Shown here: positions 1-9,269 of the stretch, in pieces
How positions within the stretch are numbered: the first letter of the stretch is position 1
How the letters are laid out: every line of letters starts with the position of its first letter
Assembly: GCA_022508305.1 (NCBI GenBank)
Contig: JAFLVM010000002.1
Coordinates: forward strand, 27,729 to 91,728
Length of the DNA: 64,000 nucleotides
Source of the DNA: Clostridiales bacterium
GTDB taxonomy: Bacteria; Bacillota; Clostridia; Christensenellales; CAG-314
Direction of reading: 5' to 3'
Translations under genes and position numbers: made by a program
Notes under the pieces: model-generated
The model's input: the letters and a program-made list of their open reading frames with translations, nothing else
Databases searched by the model: none
Told to the model about the DNA's origin: nothing

Positions 1-111
1 AACACTCCTTGCCGATTCCAGCTTTCCACGCCGAAAGCCGCCTGCAACATTCAGCCCCACTGTAGCGGATTGTGAGTAACAGGGCACCGCTAGCTCCCCG
101 CTTAGCGCAGT
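1..111 (-). ncRNA. ffs: SRP RNA, large bacterial type (5' part, truncated by window edge)
   Basis: Read on the minus strand, the sequence carries the conserved 5' Alu-domain block of Bacillota SRP RNA: GCTAAGCGGGGAG, then AGCGGTGCCCTGT, then AATCCGCTA. The S domain lies beyond position 1. The RNA would assemble with Ffh for co-translational targeting. A consensus promoter lies just upstream and places the transcript start near 111. The family match is from remembered consensus, not a covariance search. Confidence 0.85.
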
Positions 112-117
112 AACGAC

Positions 118-146
118 ATTATACAACAGTCGCACGAATTTTGCAA
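118..146 (-). promoter_or_regulatory. Promoter of SRP RNA
   Basis: On the minus strand TTGCAA (141-146) and TATAAT (118-123) are separated by 17 bp. The start is expected 6-7 nt further on, at the 5' end of the SRP RNA. The remaining stretch up to 368 shows no gene or RNA I can recognise. Confidence 0.8.
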
Positions 147-368
147 GTATTTATAAGTGGCGTATTTTGTCGTGTACTCGTTGCAGAAAACTTTGAGTGA
201 AACGCTCCCGCCTCTTGTTGAATTGCAAATTGAACTTGTGGTATCAAAAGTATTATCTATATAACCTTACCGAGATATTTCGGCGTTCGTAATGTGTTGC
301 GGCAAGAAATAGAATTAGTGGCAAGTCAAGGCGGTGAGTGGTTAAGATGAATAGGATTGCTGTACAGA

Positions 369-397
369 TTGACACTTGCGCATATGTGTGATACTAT
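369..397 (+). promoter_or_regulatory. Promoter for the DUF896 gene
   Basis: TTGACA (369-374), 17-bp spacer, TACTAT (392-397). It lies 33 bp before the start codon of the small protein gene. Confidence 0.6.
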
Positions 398-429
398 TTA
401 TATATTATTTGCAAAAAGGAAATTCAACC

Positions 430-639
430 ATGTTAGAGGAAAAAATAAAGCGTATCAACGAACTTGCCCAAAAGAGCAAAACTCCCGAAGGACTGACTGA
501 GGAGGAAAGGGCGGAACAAAAACAACTCCGTCAAGAGTACGTTGCCGAGTGGCGTCAAGGCGTAGTGCAGGTACTTGACAACACCTACGTCATGGACGAA
601 AAGGGCAACAAACGCAAACTCGAAAAGAAAGAAAAGTAA
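430..639 (+). CDS. DUF896 (YnzC-like) small cytosolic protein
   Basis: A 69-residue highly charged protein. The N-terminal half matches the DUF896 helical-hairpin pattern (KIKRINELAQKSK, then GLTEEERAEQKQLRQEYV), and the tail has the family's DEKGN motif. Family members are about 70-80 residues, so it is full length. The ATG at 430 follows AAAGGA and is preferred to an upstream in-frame start at 376 that lies on the promoter. The family has no firmly established function; in Bacillus some members are linked to the SOS response. It stands alone between the SRP RNA and the ileS leader. Confidence 0.85.
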   Translation: MLEEKIKRINELAQKSKTPEGLTEEERAEQKQLRQEYVAEWRQGVVQVLDNTYVMDEKGNKRKLEKKEK

Positions 640-645
640 AATTAC

Positions 646-674
646 TTGCAATTTTTATTATATTTTGTTAGAAT
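646..674 (+). promoter_or_regulatory. Promoter of the ileS T-box leader
   Basis: TTGCAA (646-651), 17-bp spacer, TAGAAT (669-674), just upstream of the leader RNA. Confidence 0.6.
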
Positions 675-680
675 AAAGTT

Positions 681-970
681 AATATAAATAGTAAATACGT
701 TTGAGCAGGGACAAGACTGCGGAAGTAAATCTGCCCAGAGAGCGAACCAAACGGTGCAAGGTTCGTCCGATTTGTCCGAAAGCCATCACCCTGCGAGTAC
801 ACTTTTCGAACTCGGGCAATTTTTGCGGGAAGCGAAAGTAGAAAAGTGCGGCAAGCGCTCCGTTATCTTGGCGCGCGGTATAACCTTCACGTATACGCAT
901 ATGTGAAAACGTACCTGTTTGAAATGGTAACTACCTAAAATGGCTTGTTTTTCAAACATGCCATTTTTTT
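681..970 (+). promoter_or_regulatory. Isoleucine T-box riboswitch
   Basis: Stem I closes through GCAGGGACAA (705-714) with TTGTC (772-776) and CCCTGC (789-794). The distal AGAGAGC (737-743) and GGTGCAAGG (753-761) match T-box stem I motifs. The specifier position reads ATC (785-787), an Ile codon, followed by A. Downstream, TGTTTGAAA (916-924) pairs with TTTCAAACA (950-958) and leaves the bulge TGGTAAC (925-931), whose UGGU can pair with a tRNA ACCA end. The competing terminator pairs AAATGGC (938-944) with GCCATTT (960-966) and runs into T's. Uncharged tRNA-Ile would favour readthrough into ileS. The bulge departs from the UGGNACC consensus at one base. Confidence 0.85.
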
Positions 971-986
971 ATTTACAGGAGGCAAA

Positions 987-3900
987 ATGTCCAAATACAC
1001 AAAGGTCGACAGTTCGTTGAATTTCGTTGACAGGGAAAAGAAAGTACTGAAATTTTGGAAGGACAACAAGATTTTCGAGCAAACCGCAGCAAAAGGCGAC
1101 GGTAGCTTCACGTTCTACGACGGTCCGCCGACAGCAAACGGCAAACCGCACATAGGTCACGTTCTGACCCGTTCAATTAAGGATTTAATTCCCCGCTATC
1201 AAGTAATGAAAGGCAAAAACGTTCTTCGAAAAGCCGGTTGGGACACGCACGGTCTGCCCGTTGAGCTGGAAGTGGAAAAGCTACTCGGCATCGACGGCAA
1301 AAAGCAAATCGAGGCGTACGGCATTGAGCCTTTCGTCGAGAAGTGCAAGGAATCCGTGTGGAAATACAAGGGCGAGTGGGAGCAGCTTTCTGACCGCGTG
1401 GCTTACTGGGCAGATATGGAGCGCCCCTACGTTACCTACGACAACGACTACATCGAGTCTGAGTGGTGGGCGTTGAAAACCATCTACGACAAGGGTTTGC
1501 TGTACAAGGGTTTCAAAATTGTACCATATTGCCCCCGTTGCGGTACGGCTCTTTCGTCGCACGAAGTGGCGCAGGGCTACAAGGATGTCAAAGAAAAGTC
1601 TGCCGTTGCGCGTTTCGAGTTGGTAGACGAGCCAAACACCTATTTTCTTGCTTGGACGACAACACCTTGGACGTTGCCAAGTAACGTTGCATTGTGTATG
1701 AATGCCGAATACGACTACGTAACGGTAGAAAGTGACGGCAAACGCTACATTCTTGCAAAGGATTTGGTTGACAAACACTTTGAAGATGGCAGCTACACAG
1801 TCGTTGACTGCAAGAAGGGCAGCGAGTACGAGCGCGTACACTACAAACCGCTGTTTACCTACGCCGACGTTCAGGGACAGGACTGCTACTACGTCACAAA
1901 CGACGGTTACGTAACGCTCACCGACGGCACGGGAATAGTGCACATTGCTCCCGCATTCGGTGAGGACGACGCAAACGTAGGCAGACGTTACAATTTGCCT
2001 CTCGTTCAACTCGTGGGAGAGGACGGCAAGTTTGTGGAAAATTGCGGTGAATTGACAGGCGTATTCTGCAAGCACGCGGACAAAGCTATCCTTGCCGACC
2101 TCAAAAATCGCGGACTGCTGCATTCCGAACTCATGTTTGAGCACAGCTATCCTCATTGCTGGCGTTGCGACACTCCGCTAATCTACTACGCGCGCAAATC
2201 TTGGTTTATCAAGATGACGGCAATCAAGGATGAACTGCTGAAGGTCAATTCCACAATCAACTGGATTCCGCCCACAATCGGCAGCGGACGTATGGGCAAC
2301 TTCCTCGAAAACGTCATTGACTGGGGTATTTCCCGCGACAGGTACTGGGGAACGCCGTTGCCCATTTGGATTTGTAACAAATGCGGCAAAATTCACGTGA
2401 TTGGCTCGCGCAAGGAACTTGCCGAAAAATGCGGTTGCAGTGAGAACATCGAGCTTCACCGTCCCTTCATTGACGACTGCAAGTGGAGCTGCGACTGCGG
2501 CGGCGAGTACGTTCGCACGCCTGAAGTTATTGACTGTTGGTTTGACAGCGGCAGCATGCCCTACGCGCAATTCCATTACCCGTTTGAAAACAAAGAACTG
2601 TTCGAACGCAACTTCCCCGCTGACTTCATCAGCGAAGCGGTGGATCAGACGCGAGGCTGGTTCTACACGCTAATCGGCGTGTCAACGTTGCTGTTTAACA
2701 AGGCTCCCTTCCGTAACTGTATCGTGTTGGGGCTTGTAGGCGACGAGCACGGCGTAAAGATGTCCAAGCACAAGGGCAACGTCGTAGACCCATGGGATAG
2801 CTTCAACAAACAAGGCGCAGACGCGGTGCGTTGGTATTTCTACACGTCAAGCGCGCCATGGCTCCCAAGTCGCTATTACGACGAGGCTGTTTCCGAAATG
2901 CAAAGAAAGTTCCTTGGTACGCTTTGGAACATCTACGCCTTCTACGTGCTGTACGCAGACATTGACGACTTCGACCCGAGTAAGTACGATTTGTCTAAGT
3001 GCAAGCTTACTTTGATGGACAGGTGGATTTTGTCCGAAGTCAACCAACTTGTCAAAAACGTTGACATGGGGTTAGGAAAATACGAAATAACCGAATCTGC
3101 CCGCGCAATAGAAAAGTTTACTGACATGCTATCCAACTGGTACGTTAGACGTTGCCGTGAGCGTTATTGGGGCAGTGAGTGGACGGCAGACAAAGAGGCT
3201 GCGTACATGACTTTGTACACGGTGCTCGATACGCTTGTCAAGGTGTCCGCTCCGTTCGTTCCCTTTATTTCCGAAAGCATTTACCAAAATATAACTGCCA
3301 ATTGTTTCGACGATGCGCCGAAGTCGGTTCACCTTTGCGATTTCCCCAAGGCAGACGCAAAATATATCAACGCCAAGCTCAACAAGACTATGGAAAAGGT
3401 GCTTGATTTGGTCGTTCTCGGACGTTCCGCGCGTAATGCTGCCAACGTCAAGAACCGTCAGCCTCTTTCCAAAATGTACGTCGCAACCAACGCAAGACTG
3501 GACGACGAAATGAAGGAAATCATCCAAAACGAGCTAAATGTTAAGCAAATTGTAAAGGTCAAGTCGGCGGACAGGTTTGCAGACTACGAAATCAAGCCTC
3601 AACTCAAAACGCTTGGACCCAAGTACGGCAAGCTGCTCGGCAAAATCCGTGAAACCTTCGCAACGCTTGGCGAAAAAGCCGCGACGGTTGTCAACAACGT
3701 CAAAAACGGCGGAAAACACGTGTTTGACCTCGACGGCGAGTCGGTAGAGGTAACGGAAAGCGATTTGCTCATTTCAACCAAGGACAAGGAAGGCTATTCC
3801 GTTGTGTCCGACCATGGCGACACCGTGGCTCTGTGCGTAAAACTCACCAAATCGCTAAAAGAGGAGGGTTTGGTGCGCGAAATCGTGTCCAAAATTCAAA

Positions 3901-4175
3901 CTATGCGTAAGGAGTGCGATTTTGTAGTTACCGACCGTATCACCGTTGGTTATTCTACAAACAGAAAGCTCTCAGGCGTAATTAGTAGACACACGCAGGA
4001 TATTTTTGACGGCTGTCTTGCAGACAAGGTTGTCTCGACGACTATAAACCCTGTTTTCAAGCTGGAGCTTGACCTTGACAAGGATAAACTGATACGCGTT
4101 CGCGGTGGCAGCTTCGTAAAACGTTGGGAAATCAACGGCGAACGCCTGTATCTCAAACTATCGAAAAGCAAATAA
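987..4175 (+). CDS. ileS: Isoleucyl-tRNA synthetase, long (type 2-like)
   Basis: A 1062-residue class I synthetase that charges tRNA-Ile. The HIGH motif appears as GKPHIGHVLT near residue 50 and the KMSKS loop as VKMSKHKGNV near residue 590; the CP1 editing domain contains TTTPWTLPSN and GTGIVHIAPAFGEDDA. The KMSKH form, GWDTHGLPVE and the long C-terminal region resemble the eukaryote-like group, some members of which are insensitive to mupirocin; that phenotype is inference. The ATG at 987 follows AGGAGG and is preferred to an in-frame start at 945 inside the T-box terminator. The leader controls it by isoleucine charging. Confidence 0.97.
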   Translation: MSKYTKVDSSLNFVDREKKVLKFWKDNKIFEQTAAKGDGSFTFYDGPPTANGKPHIGHVLTRSIKDLIPRYQVMKGKNVLRKAGWDTHGLPVELEVEKLLGIDGKKQIEAYGIEPFVEKCKESVWKYKGEWEQLSDRVAYWADMERPYVTYDNDYIESEWWALKTIYDKGLLYKGFKIVPYCPRCGTALSSHEVAQGYKDVKEKSAVARFELVDEPNTYFLAWTTTPWTLPSNVALCMNAEYDYVTVESDGKRYILAKDLVDKHFEDGSYTVVDCKKGSEYERVHYKPLFTYADVQGQDCYYVTNDGYVTLTDGTGIVHIAPAFGEDDANVGRRYNLPLVQLVGEDGKFVENCGELTGVFCKHADKAILADLKNRGLLHSELMFEHSYPHCWRCDTPLIYYARKSWFIKMTAIKDELLKVNSTINWIPPTIGSGRMGNFLENVIDWGISRDRYWGTPLPIWICNKCGKIHVIGSRKELAEKCGCSENIELHRPFIDDCKWSCDCGGEYVRTPEVIDCWFDSGSMPYAQFHYPFENKELFERNFPADFISEAVDQTRGWFYTLIGVSTLLFNKAPFRNCIVLGLVGDEHGVKMSKHKGNVVDPWDSFNKQGADAVRWYFYTSSAPWLPSRYYDEAVSEMQRKFLGTLWNIYAFYVLYADIDDFDPSKYDLSKCKLTLMDRWILSEVNQLVKNVDMGLGKYEITESARAIEKFTDMLSNWYVRRCRERYWGSEWTADKEAAYMTLYTVLDTLVKVSAPFVPFISESIYQNITANCFDDAPKSVHLCDFPKADAKYINAKLNKTMEKVLDLVVLGRSARNAANVKNRQPLSKMYVATNARLDDEMKEIIQNELNVKQIVKVKSADRFADYEIKPQLKTLGPKYGKLLGKIRETFATLGEKAATVVNNVKNGGKHVFDLDGESVEVTESDLLISTKDKEGYSVVSDHGDTVALCVKLTKSLKEEGLVREIVSKIQTMRKECDFVVTDRITVGYSTNRKLSGVISRHTQDIFDGCLADKVVSTTINPVFKLELDLDKDKLIRVRGGSFVKRWEINGERLYLKLSKSK

Positions 4176-4178
4176 TTT

Positions 4179-5069
4179 ATGAAAATCAACAACGAATGGA
4201 AAGATTATGAGATAATTGCCACAGGTGACGGCGAAAAGTTGGAGCGGTGGAAGGACGTGGTGTTGCTACGTCCCGATCCGCAGGTCATCTGGCATGCAGC
4301 AAAGCCGTTACACACAGTAGTAAAACCTGCCGCTCGGTATATTCGCTCCAGTAGCGGTGGCGGACACTGGGAATTTGACAGGAAGCTGCCCGAAAGTTGG
4401 GTTGTAGGTTGGCGCAATCTCAAATTCAACGTGCGCCCAATGAACTTCAAGCATACTGGGCTTTTCCCCGAGCAAGCAGCCAACTGGGCGACCATGATTG
4501 ACCTTATTCAAAATGCGGGCAGACCCATTAGCGTGCTTAACCTATTCGCCTACACGGGCGGGGCGACTGTGGCGTGTCTATCCGCAGGCGCAAGCGTGTG
4601 TCACGTGGACGCCGCCAAAAACATGGTGGAAATGGCAAAGGAAAACGTTGCACTGTCCAGTTTGAGTGAAAAGCCCGTGCGCTACATCGTGGACGACTGT
4701 CGCAAGTTTGTAAAGCGGGAAATTCGCCGGGGCAACCGTTACGATGCCATAATTCTCGACCCACCCAGCTTTGGACGGGGCGCAAACGGCGAGGAATGGA
4801 AGATTGAACGGGACATTTTCGACTTCCTGCAACTGTGTAGCGAAGTGTTGAGCGATAATCCGCTGTTTGTGTTGCTCAATTCCTACACGACGGGTTTGCA
4901 GCCTGCTGTTTTAAGTAATCTTTTGAAGCTAACCGTACCGCGCGAAGGAAGCGTTGCCGCTTATGAGGTGTGCTTACCCACTGACGAGGGTACGGTGTTA
5001 CCCTGCGGAGCAAGCGGACTGTTTGTTGGCAAATATGCGCAAGTGAACAAAGGAGCAAACAATGAGTAG
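4179..5069 (+). CDS. Class I SAM-dependent methyltransferase (RlmI-like)
   Basis: 296 residues. The SAM-binding motif I is LNLFAYTGGATVACLSAG near residue 110, and DPPSFGRG near residue 190 matches the substrate-side motif of rRNA base methyltransferases related to RlmI/COG1092. It appears to lack the PUA domain of full RlmI. It starts 3 nt after ileS and overlaps the next gene by 8 nt, so the three are probably co-transcribed. An RNA, probably rRNA, substrate is inferred. No clear Shine-Dalgarno is visible, fitting translational coupling to ileS. Confidence 0.85.
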   Translation: MKINNEWKDYEIIATGDGEKLERWKDVVLLRPDPQVIWHAAKPLHTVVKPAARYIRSSSGGGHWEFDRKLPESWVVGWRNLKFNVRPMNFKHTGLFPEQAANWATMIDLIQNAGRPISVLNLFAYTGGATVACLSAGASVCHVDAAKNMVEMAKENVALSSLSEKPVRYIVDDCRKFVKREIRRGNRYDAIILDPPSFGRGANGEEWKIERDIFDFLQLCSEVLSDNPLFVLLNSYTTGLQPAVLSNLLKLTVPREGSVAAYEVCLPTDEGTVLPCGASGLFVGKYAQVNKGANNE

Positions 5070-5850
5070 AACTTTTACAATGGATGATGTGGCTATTTTG
5101 CACGAGGACAACAGTATTTTGGTAGTGGTGAAGCCGCAAAACATTCCCTCTCAAGCGGACGCGAGCGGCGACCTCGATTTGCTGTCGCTGCTAAAACAAT
5201 ACATAAAGGACAAATATGCAAAACTGGGCAACGTCTATCTCGGACTTGTTCACCGTTTGGACAGACCTACGGGTGGAGTTATGGTGTTTGCAAAAAACAG
5301 CAAGGCGGCGGAGCGACTGTCCAAGCAGATTGTGGACGGCGAAATGACCAAGCAGTATCTGGCAACAGTTTTGGGCGCGCCGAAGGAAAGAAAGGGAACG
5401 CTCGTCAACTACCTCAAGAAAAACGCGCTGACCAACAACGTTTACGTAGCGACGTTTGGCGACCACAACGCAAAGAGGGCAGAGTTAAGTTACGAAGTGT
5501 TGGAAAGTAACCAAGACCTAAGCCTTGTCAAGGTGCAGTTAGGCACAGGACGCAGTCACCAAATTCGCGTTCAGTTTTCCGCTATCGGTTGTCCTGTTTT
5601 CGGTGACGTACGCTACGGCGGCGACGTTCTTGCCAAGGGCTACAATCTTGCGCTTTGGGCGTACAGGCTTGAGTTTTCCCACCCCATATCGAAAAATCGT
5701 ATGGTTTTTGTGGCATATCCTCCCGAAAGCGAGCCGTGGAAACGCTTTGAAATAAGCAAATTCGTCGAAACCTTTTCCGACAGCGACGACAGCGAGGAAG
5801 ACGGAGTACCTCTCTTTACCAATCCGATTGCAACGGACGACCTTGATTAA
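5062..5850 (+). CDS. RluA-family pseudouridine synthase
   Basis: 262 residues. The catalytic motif GLVHRLDRPTGGVMVFAK (near residue 70) contains the invariant HRLDRPTGG with the catalytic Asp, and LGTGRSHQIRVQFS (near residue 160) is the second family signature. There is no N-terminal S4 domain. The protein isomerises uridine in rRNA or tRNA; the exact site cannot be told. The start overlaps the methyltransferase stop and has AAAGGAG upstream. It ends the ileS transcription unit, followed by a strong terminator. Confidence 0.93.
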   Translation: MSRTFTMDDVAILHEDNSILVVVKPQNIPSQADASGDLDLLSLLKQYIKDKYAKLGNVYLGLVHRLDRPTGGVMVFAKNSKAAERLSKQIVDGEMTKQYLATVLGAPKERKGTLVNYLKKNALTNNVYVATFGDHNAKRAELSYEVLESNQDLSLVKVQLGTGRSHQIRVQFSAIGCPVFGDVRYGGDVLAKGYNLALWAYRLEFSHPISKNRMVFVAYPPESEPWKRFEISKFVETFSDSDDSEEDGVPLFTNPIATDDLD

Positions 5851-5884
5851 ATGGAGGCTCGGGTATTAAATCGTACAAATTGGA

Positions 5885-5914
5885 AAAGTCCCTTAGTGTA
5901 AAGGGACTTTTTTG
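5885..5914 (+). terminator. Terminator after the ileS unit
   Basis: AAAGTCCCTT (5885-5894) pairs with AAGGGACTTT (5901-5910), followed by T's. Confidence 0.9.
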
Positions 5915-5938
5915 TTTAAATGCTGATATGGGTTGAAA

Positions 5939-6442
5939 TTATATTATTTTCGTTATTGCCAATACGAACAGTACGACTGCGGTAAAGACGTTGGTGTGTT
6001 TGAGTTGAACCTTTTTTGCAAGGACTTGACCGAGCAGCACCGTAAAAAAGTGAGTTACGCCAAATACGAGAGGGGCAATCAGTCCTACGCCTGTCAAGGA
6101 CAGATTGGCAACGGCGGCGTCCATTCCTACTGCAAATCCTATAGTACAGCTTTCTGCAAGCGTAACGGTTGAGAGAGTTGTGTTTTCCTCATCCTTACGT
6201 ACAAGGCTAATCACTGCAAGTAATCCCAGTAGCGCCGCGCCAAAGTAATCGACGTTTTTGCCCAAATATTTTTCCAAAAAGGAACCGACCAAAGTGGTAA
6301 CAAGACACAGTAGAAGTGTGATGAGCGCTACAGCCGAGGGTAGAATGAGATTCGCCTTTTTGCTCAATGACAGCGAAAATCCCGCCACGAAGCTGTCCAA
6401 AGAAACAATGATTGCCGTTGTTGCCACCGTAAGTATTGTCAC
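5939..6442 (-). CDS. mntP: MntP/YtaF-like manganese exporter family protein
   Basis: A 167-residue integral membrane protein with about six hydrophobic segments. It has the two internal repeats of the family, IVSLDSFVAGFSLSL near the N-terminus and GFAVGMDAAVANLSL past the middle, each with the conserved membrane-embedded Asp. MntP exports Mn(II); the related YtaF is a sporulation protein, so the substrate is not certain. It begins with GTG, with GGAG about 9 nt upstream. It is convergent with the pseudouridine synthase. The upstream region shows no manganese riboswitch. Confidence 0.85.
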   Translation of the reverse strand: MTILTVATTAIIVSLDSFVAGFSLSLSKKANLILPSAVALITLLLCLVTTLVGSFLEKYLGKNVDYFGAALLGLLAVISLVRKDEENTTLSTVTLAESCTIGFAVGMDAAVANLSLTGVGLIAPLVFGVTHFFTVLLGQVLAKKVQLKHTNVFTAVVLFVLAITKII

Positions 6443-6608
6443 GAAGTATCTCCATTATTTTTCACGTAGTACGTTGGGCGAATTTGCGCCCTATGATTTA
6501 CAGTATGCGAAACGAACAAATTATGTTTTTAAGAAAACCGTGAACTGTGATGCGTAATGATTTCCGTGAGCTTAGGTAGTTTGGATTATAAAATATATAA
6601 TTAAATCG

Positions 6609-6637
6609 TTGACAATCTTGCCGAATAAATGTACAAT
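6609..6637 (+). promoter_or_regulatory. Promoter of the 543-residue surface protein
   Basis: TTGACA (6609-6614), 17 bp, TACAAT (6632-6637). Confidence 0.8.
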
Positions 6638-6714
6638 AATTGCATATGCGGTGAAAGACGCATTTTTTGCCGCGCACATAAGTTGGACGGTAGACGTCCT
6701 TCGGAGGAATAACT

Positions 6715-8346
6715 GTGAAAAGATTTTTAAGTATTTTGATTGCTCTCATACTTATTTTGAGCATGTTCTCAGTAACGGCCGTTGCTTTTGCCGAGGAGTT
6801 ACCCGGCAGTACGGAACCGAGTGAGGGCGAAGACCAAGCTGAAGCGCGTGTTATTACGTTTCAACACGAAGCGTTTAAGACAACGGTATTTTTGCCACAT
6901 CTGAAAAAGATCGTGATGAGCGACAAGTTTATGCTTGACGGCAAGATAAAAGACGGCGACAATGACGTCGTGTGGTACAAGAGCGCCAAGTTCCTTCACA
7001 TGTTTTTTGATGGCATCAACTACATCGAACTCAAGGATGAAGCTAAGGGTGATGACGACGTTTGGGCGGATGATACCACGTACAACCTTACGTACGATTA
7101 CAATTTCGCCGCATCAGGAATAGTGGCAGGCGAGGGCGAAGAGCTTCCCAAAGAACCCGACGTTGCTCAGCATCACGAAACCGAGCACGTAAAACTTGAC
7201 AAAGCTCCGAAAATCGAAGGCTACAAGTTCTCGGGTTGGACGGTTAGTTGGGACGGCTGCGACGTAGTAGAGTTTACCAAGTTCAACAACTTCCCTGAAG
7301 ATTTTGAGTTCAGCATGCCCGCAAAGGCCGTTACCGTTACTGCAAACTGGATCAAGCTTGATCCTAAGACAGAAGAGAAAGGCGATGACGACGCTGAAAC
7401 TGCCGATGGCGAAGAGGAAGGCGACAAGAAAACGGAATACGTAGACGTTGAAGTTACCTTCTACGCAAACGACGTAATCTATCTTATGTACTGCGGACCT
7501 GACGGCGACTACAACAAGGAAACGAAAGACTGGGATTACTGCGCGGTTGACAGCACCTTCAATTTGAGCACCGAAGGCGAATGGTGGTTCCGTTTTGCAG
7601 TGTTAGACGGCGTGAAAGTAAGCAAATCCGGCTACGACAAGGAACACATCATAGCAACAACCTACGACAACTTCCTTGAGCATTTGGACGACCCCGAATA
7701 TTCAGACGAACAACTTGTTGAAATTGACTATACGTTGAAACTCTACGCTGACGACCAACTTCACCCCGTAGTCAAAAAGTCCAGTACGGCAACGGACAAG
7801 GAAGAAAGCGGCTTGACAGCCGGCGTAAAATTTACTATTTCTTCCAACTCACTGCTGACGGTAACTGACACATCCTCTTGGTCTGCAACGTATGAAGTGT
7901 ACAAAAAGGTTAGTGGCGAATGGGTGCTTATTTACGACAGCACGCGCGAAGTCGGCGAGAGAGTAGTTGACGAGAAATACGAAGATTGCATTTCCGACAG
8001 CGGCGTTATCACACCGCTCGAAAGCGACGTTGCAGATTATGCCGTTTACAAAATTGTATTTTCCGTTAAAGACAACTACGGTTACTACGGTGTTTCCGAA
8101 CTTGACGACAGTCAACCTTACAAGCCGGAAATTGAACTTAAGGTTGTATTGCCGGAAAAGGATCCCGGCGTAACCCCCGTTGAGGTTTGGAAGATTGTTT
8201 TGTACGTAATTGCAGGACTTTCCGCAGTGGGTATCGTAGTACTTCTGTTCATCAAACCCAAACAACAAAAGGTTGACGACGGACGTTACAACGCAGAAGC
8301 AGACGCCGAAGGCGCAAGCGAAGCGGACGAAAGCGAACAAGAGTAA
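6715..8346 (+). CDS. Secreted, membrane-anchored surface protein with InlB-like repeat
   Basis: 543 residues, beginning with GTG behind TCGGAGGA. A Sec signal peptide (hydrophobic residues 5-20, cleavage after AFA) precedes a large acidic ectodomain. Around residues 150-220, PKIEGYKFSGWTVSWD and MPAKAVTVTANW resemble an InlB B-repeat/Flg_new unit. A low-complexity acidic linker follows, then beta-rich sequence, then a C-terminal membrane helix near residue 490 and a short tail (KPKQQ, then Glu/Asp-rich). There is no LPXTG motif, so it is held by the C-terminal helix. Function is unknown; it stands as a single-gene unit with its own promoter and terminator. Confidence 0.8.
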   Translation: MKRFLSILIALILILSMFSVTAVAFAEELPGSTEPSEGEDQAEARVITFQHEAFKTTVFLPHLKKIVMSDKFMLDGKIKDGDNDVVWYKSAKFLHMFFDGINYIELKDEAKGDDDVWADDTTYNLTYDYNFAASGIVAGEGEELPKEPDVAQHHETEHVKLDKAPKIEGYKFSGWTVSWDGCDVVEFTKFNNFPEDFEFSMPAKAVTVTANWIKLDPKTEEKGDDDAETADGEEEGDKKTEYVDVEVTFYANDVIYLMYCGPDGDYNKETKDWDYCAVDSTFNLSTEGEWWFRFAVLDGVKVSKSGYDKEHIIATTYDNFLEHLDDPEYSDEQLVEIDYTLKLYADDQLHPVVKKSSTATDKEESGLTAGVKFTISSNSLLTVTDTSSWSATYEVYKKVSGEWVLIYDSTREVGERVVDEKYEDCISDSGVITPLESDVADYAVYKIVFSVKDNYGYYGVSELDDSQPYKPEIELKVVLPEKDPGVTPVEVWKIVLYVIAGLSAVGIVVLLFIKPKQQKVDDGRYNAEADAEGASEADESEQE

Positions 8347-8382
8347 TTTCAACCAACGAAATTATAATTAAGTTAAAATCAG

Positions 8383-8415
8383 AACACTCCCTTAACAACG
8401 AGGGAGTGTTTTGTT
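8383..8415 (+). terminator. Terminator after the surface protein
   Basis: AACACTCCCT (8383-8392) pairs with AGGGAGTGTT (8401-8410), followed by a T-rich tract. Confidence 0.8.
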
Positions 8416-8492
8416 GTTGTGGGATTGGTCGTAACCACAAGTTTTATCTATGGCTTTATCAAGTTTACCAATAACAAAACTTTTGCAGGTTC

Positions 8493-8521
8493 TTGCCTTA
8501 AAATGTATATTGTGTTATACT
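8493..8521 (+). promoter_or_regulatory. Promoter of the NifU-like/GGGtGRT operon
   Basis: TTGCCT (8493-8498), 17 bp, TATACT (8516-8521). Confidence 0.7.
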
Positions 8522-8561
8522 TATATATAGTGTAAAAAAAACTTTGGAGGACATACAATCT

Positions 8562-9254
8562 ATGCAATATTCACACGAAGTAGAATTGATGCAATGCGTT
8601 GCTAAGGGTTGCAATCACGGTCCCGCCCCCATTCCCGAGGAGGGCAAGTGGGTTGCCGTTAAGCAAATCAACGAAATTAGCGGTCTTACGCACGGTTGCG
8701 GATGCTGCGCGCCTCAACAGGGCACCTGCAAGCTTACGTTGAACGTCAAAGACGGCGTAATTCAGGAAGCGCTTGTTGAAACGATAGGTTGCTCCGGCAT
8801 GACTCACTCGGCGGCTATGGCTGCGGAAATTCTGCCCGGCAAGACAATCCTTGAGGCTCTCAACACCGACCTTGTTTGCGACGCTATCAACGTTGCAATG
8901 CGCGAGCTGTTCTTGCAAATCGTCTACGGACGTACGCAGTCGGCATTTTCCGACGACGGTCTGCCCATCGGAGCAGGACTTGAAGATCTCGGCAAGGGAC
9001 TTCGTAGTCAAGTCGGTACAATGTACTCAACTAAGGTAAAGGGTCCCAGATACCTCGAAATGGCAGAAGGCTACGTAACGCGTTTGGCTTTGGACAAAAA
9101 TGGCGAAATCATCGGTTACGAATACGTCAATCTCGGCGTAATGATGAAACTTGTTTCCGAAGGCGTTTCGGCAAACGAGGCACTTGAAAAGGCAAAGAAA
9201 CACTACGGTCGTTTTGAAAACGCCGCTAAATACATAGTTCCGCGTAACGAATAA
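8562..9254 (+). CDS. NifU/IscU-like iron-sulfur scaffold-family protein
   Basis: 230 residues. The N-terminal half has a Cys-rich stretch (HGCGCCAPQQGTCKL) followed by the IscU/NifU-type VETIGCSGMTHSAAMAAEIL, a conserved Cys in a helical turn. This long form differs from housekeeping SufU/IscU and pairs with the GGGtGRT protein encoded next. The ATG at 562 of this kilobase (8562) follows GGAGG; an in-frame TTG at 8544 overlaps that ribosome-binding site and is rejected. Fe-S scaffold activity is inferred from the family only. Confidence 0.85.
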   Translation: MQYSHEVELMQCVAKGCNHGPAPIPEEGKWVAVKQINEISGLTHGCGCCAPQQGTCKLTLNVKDGVIQEALVETIGCSGMTHSAAMAAEILPGKTILEALNTDLVCDAINVAMRELFLQIVYGRTQSAFSDDGLPIGAGLEDLGKGLRSQVGTMYSTKVKGPRYLEMAEGYVTRLALDKNGEIIGYEYVNLGVMMKLVSEGVSANEALEKAKKHYGRFENAAKYIVPRNE

Positions 9255-9269
9255 GGGAGGACAGGGAAA

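Noticed and set aside
6443-6600. Possible manganese (yybP-ykoY) riboswitch before the mntP-like gene
   Set aside because: No GGGGAGUA-type core or terminator hairpin can be found in the leader.
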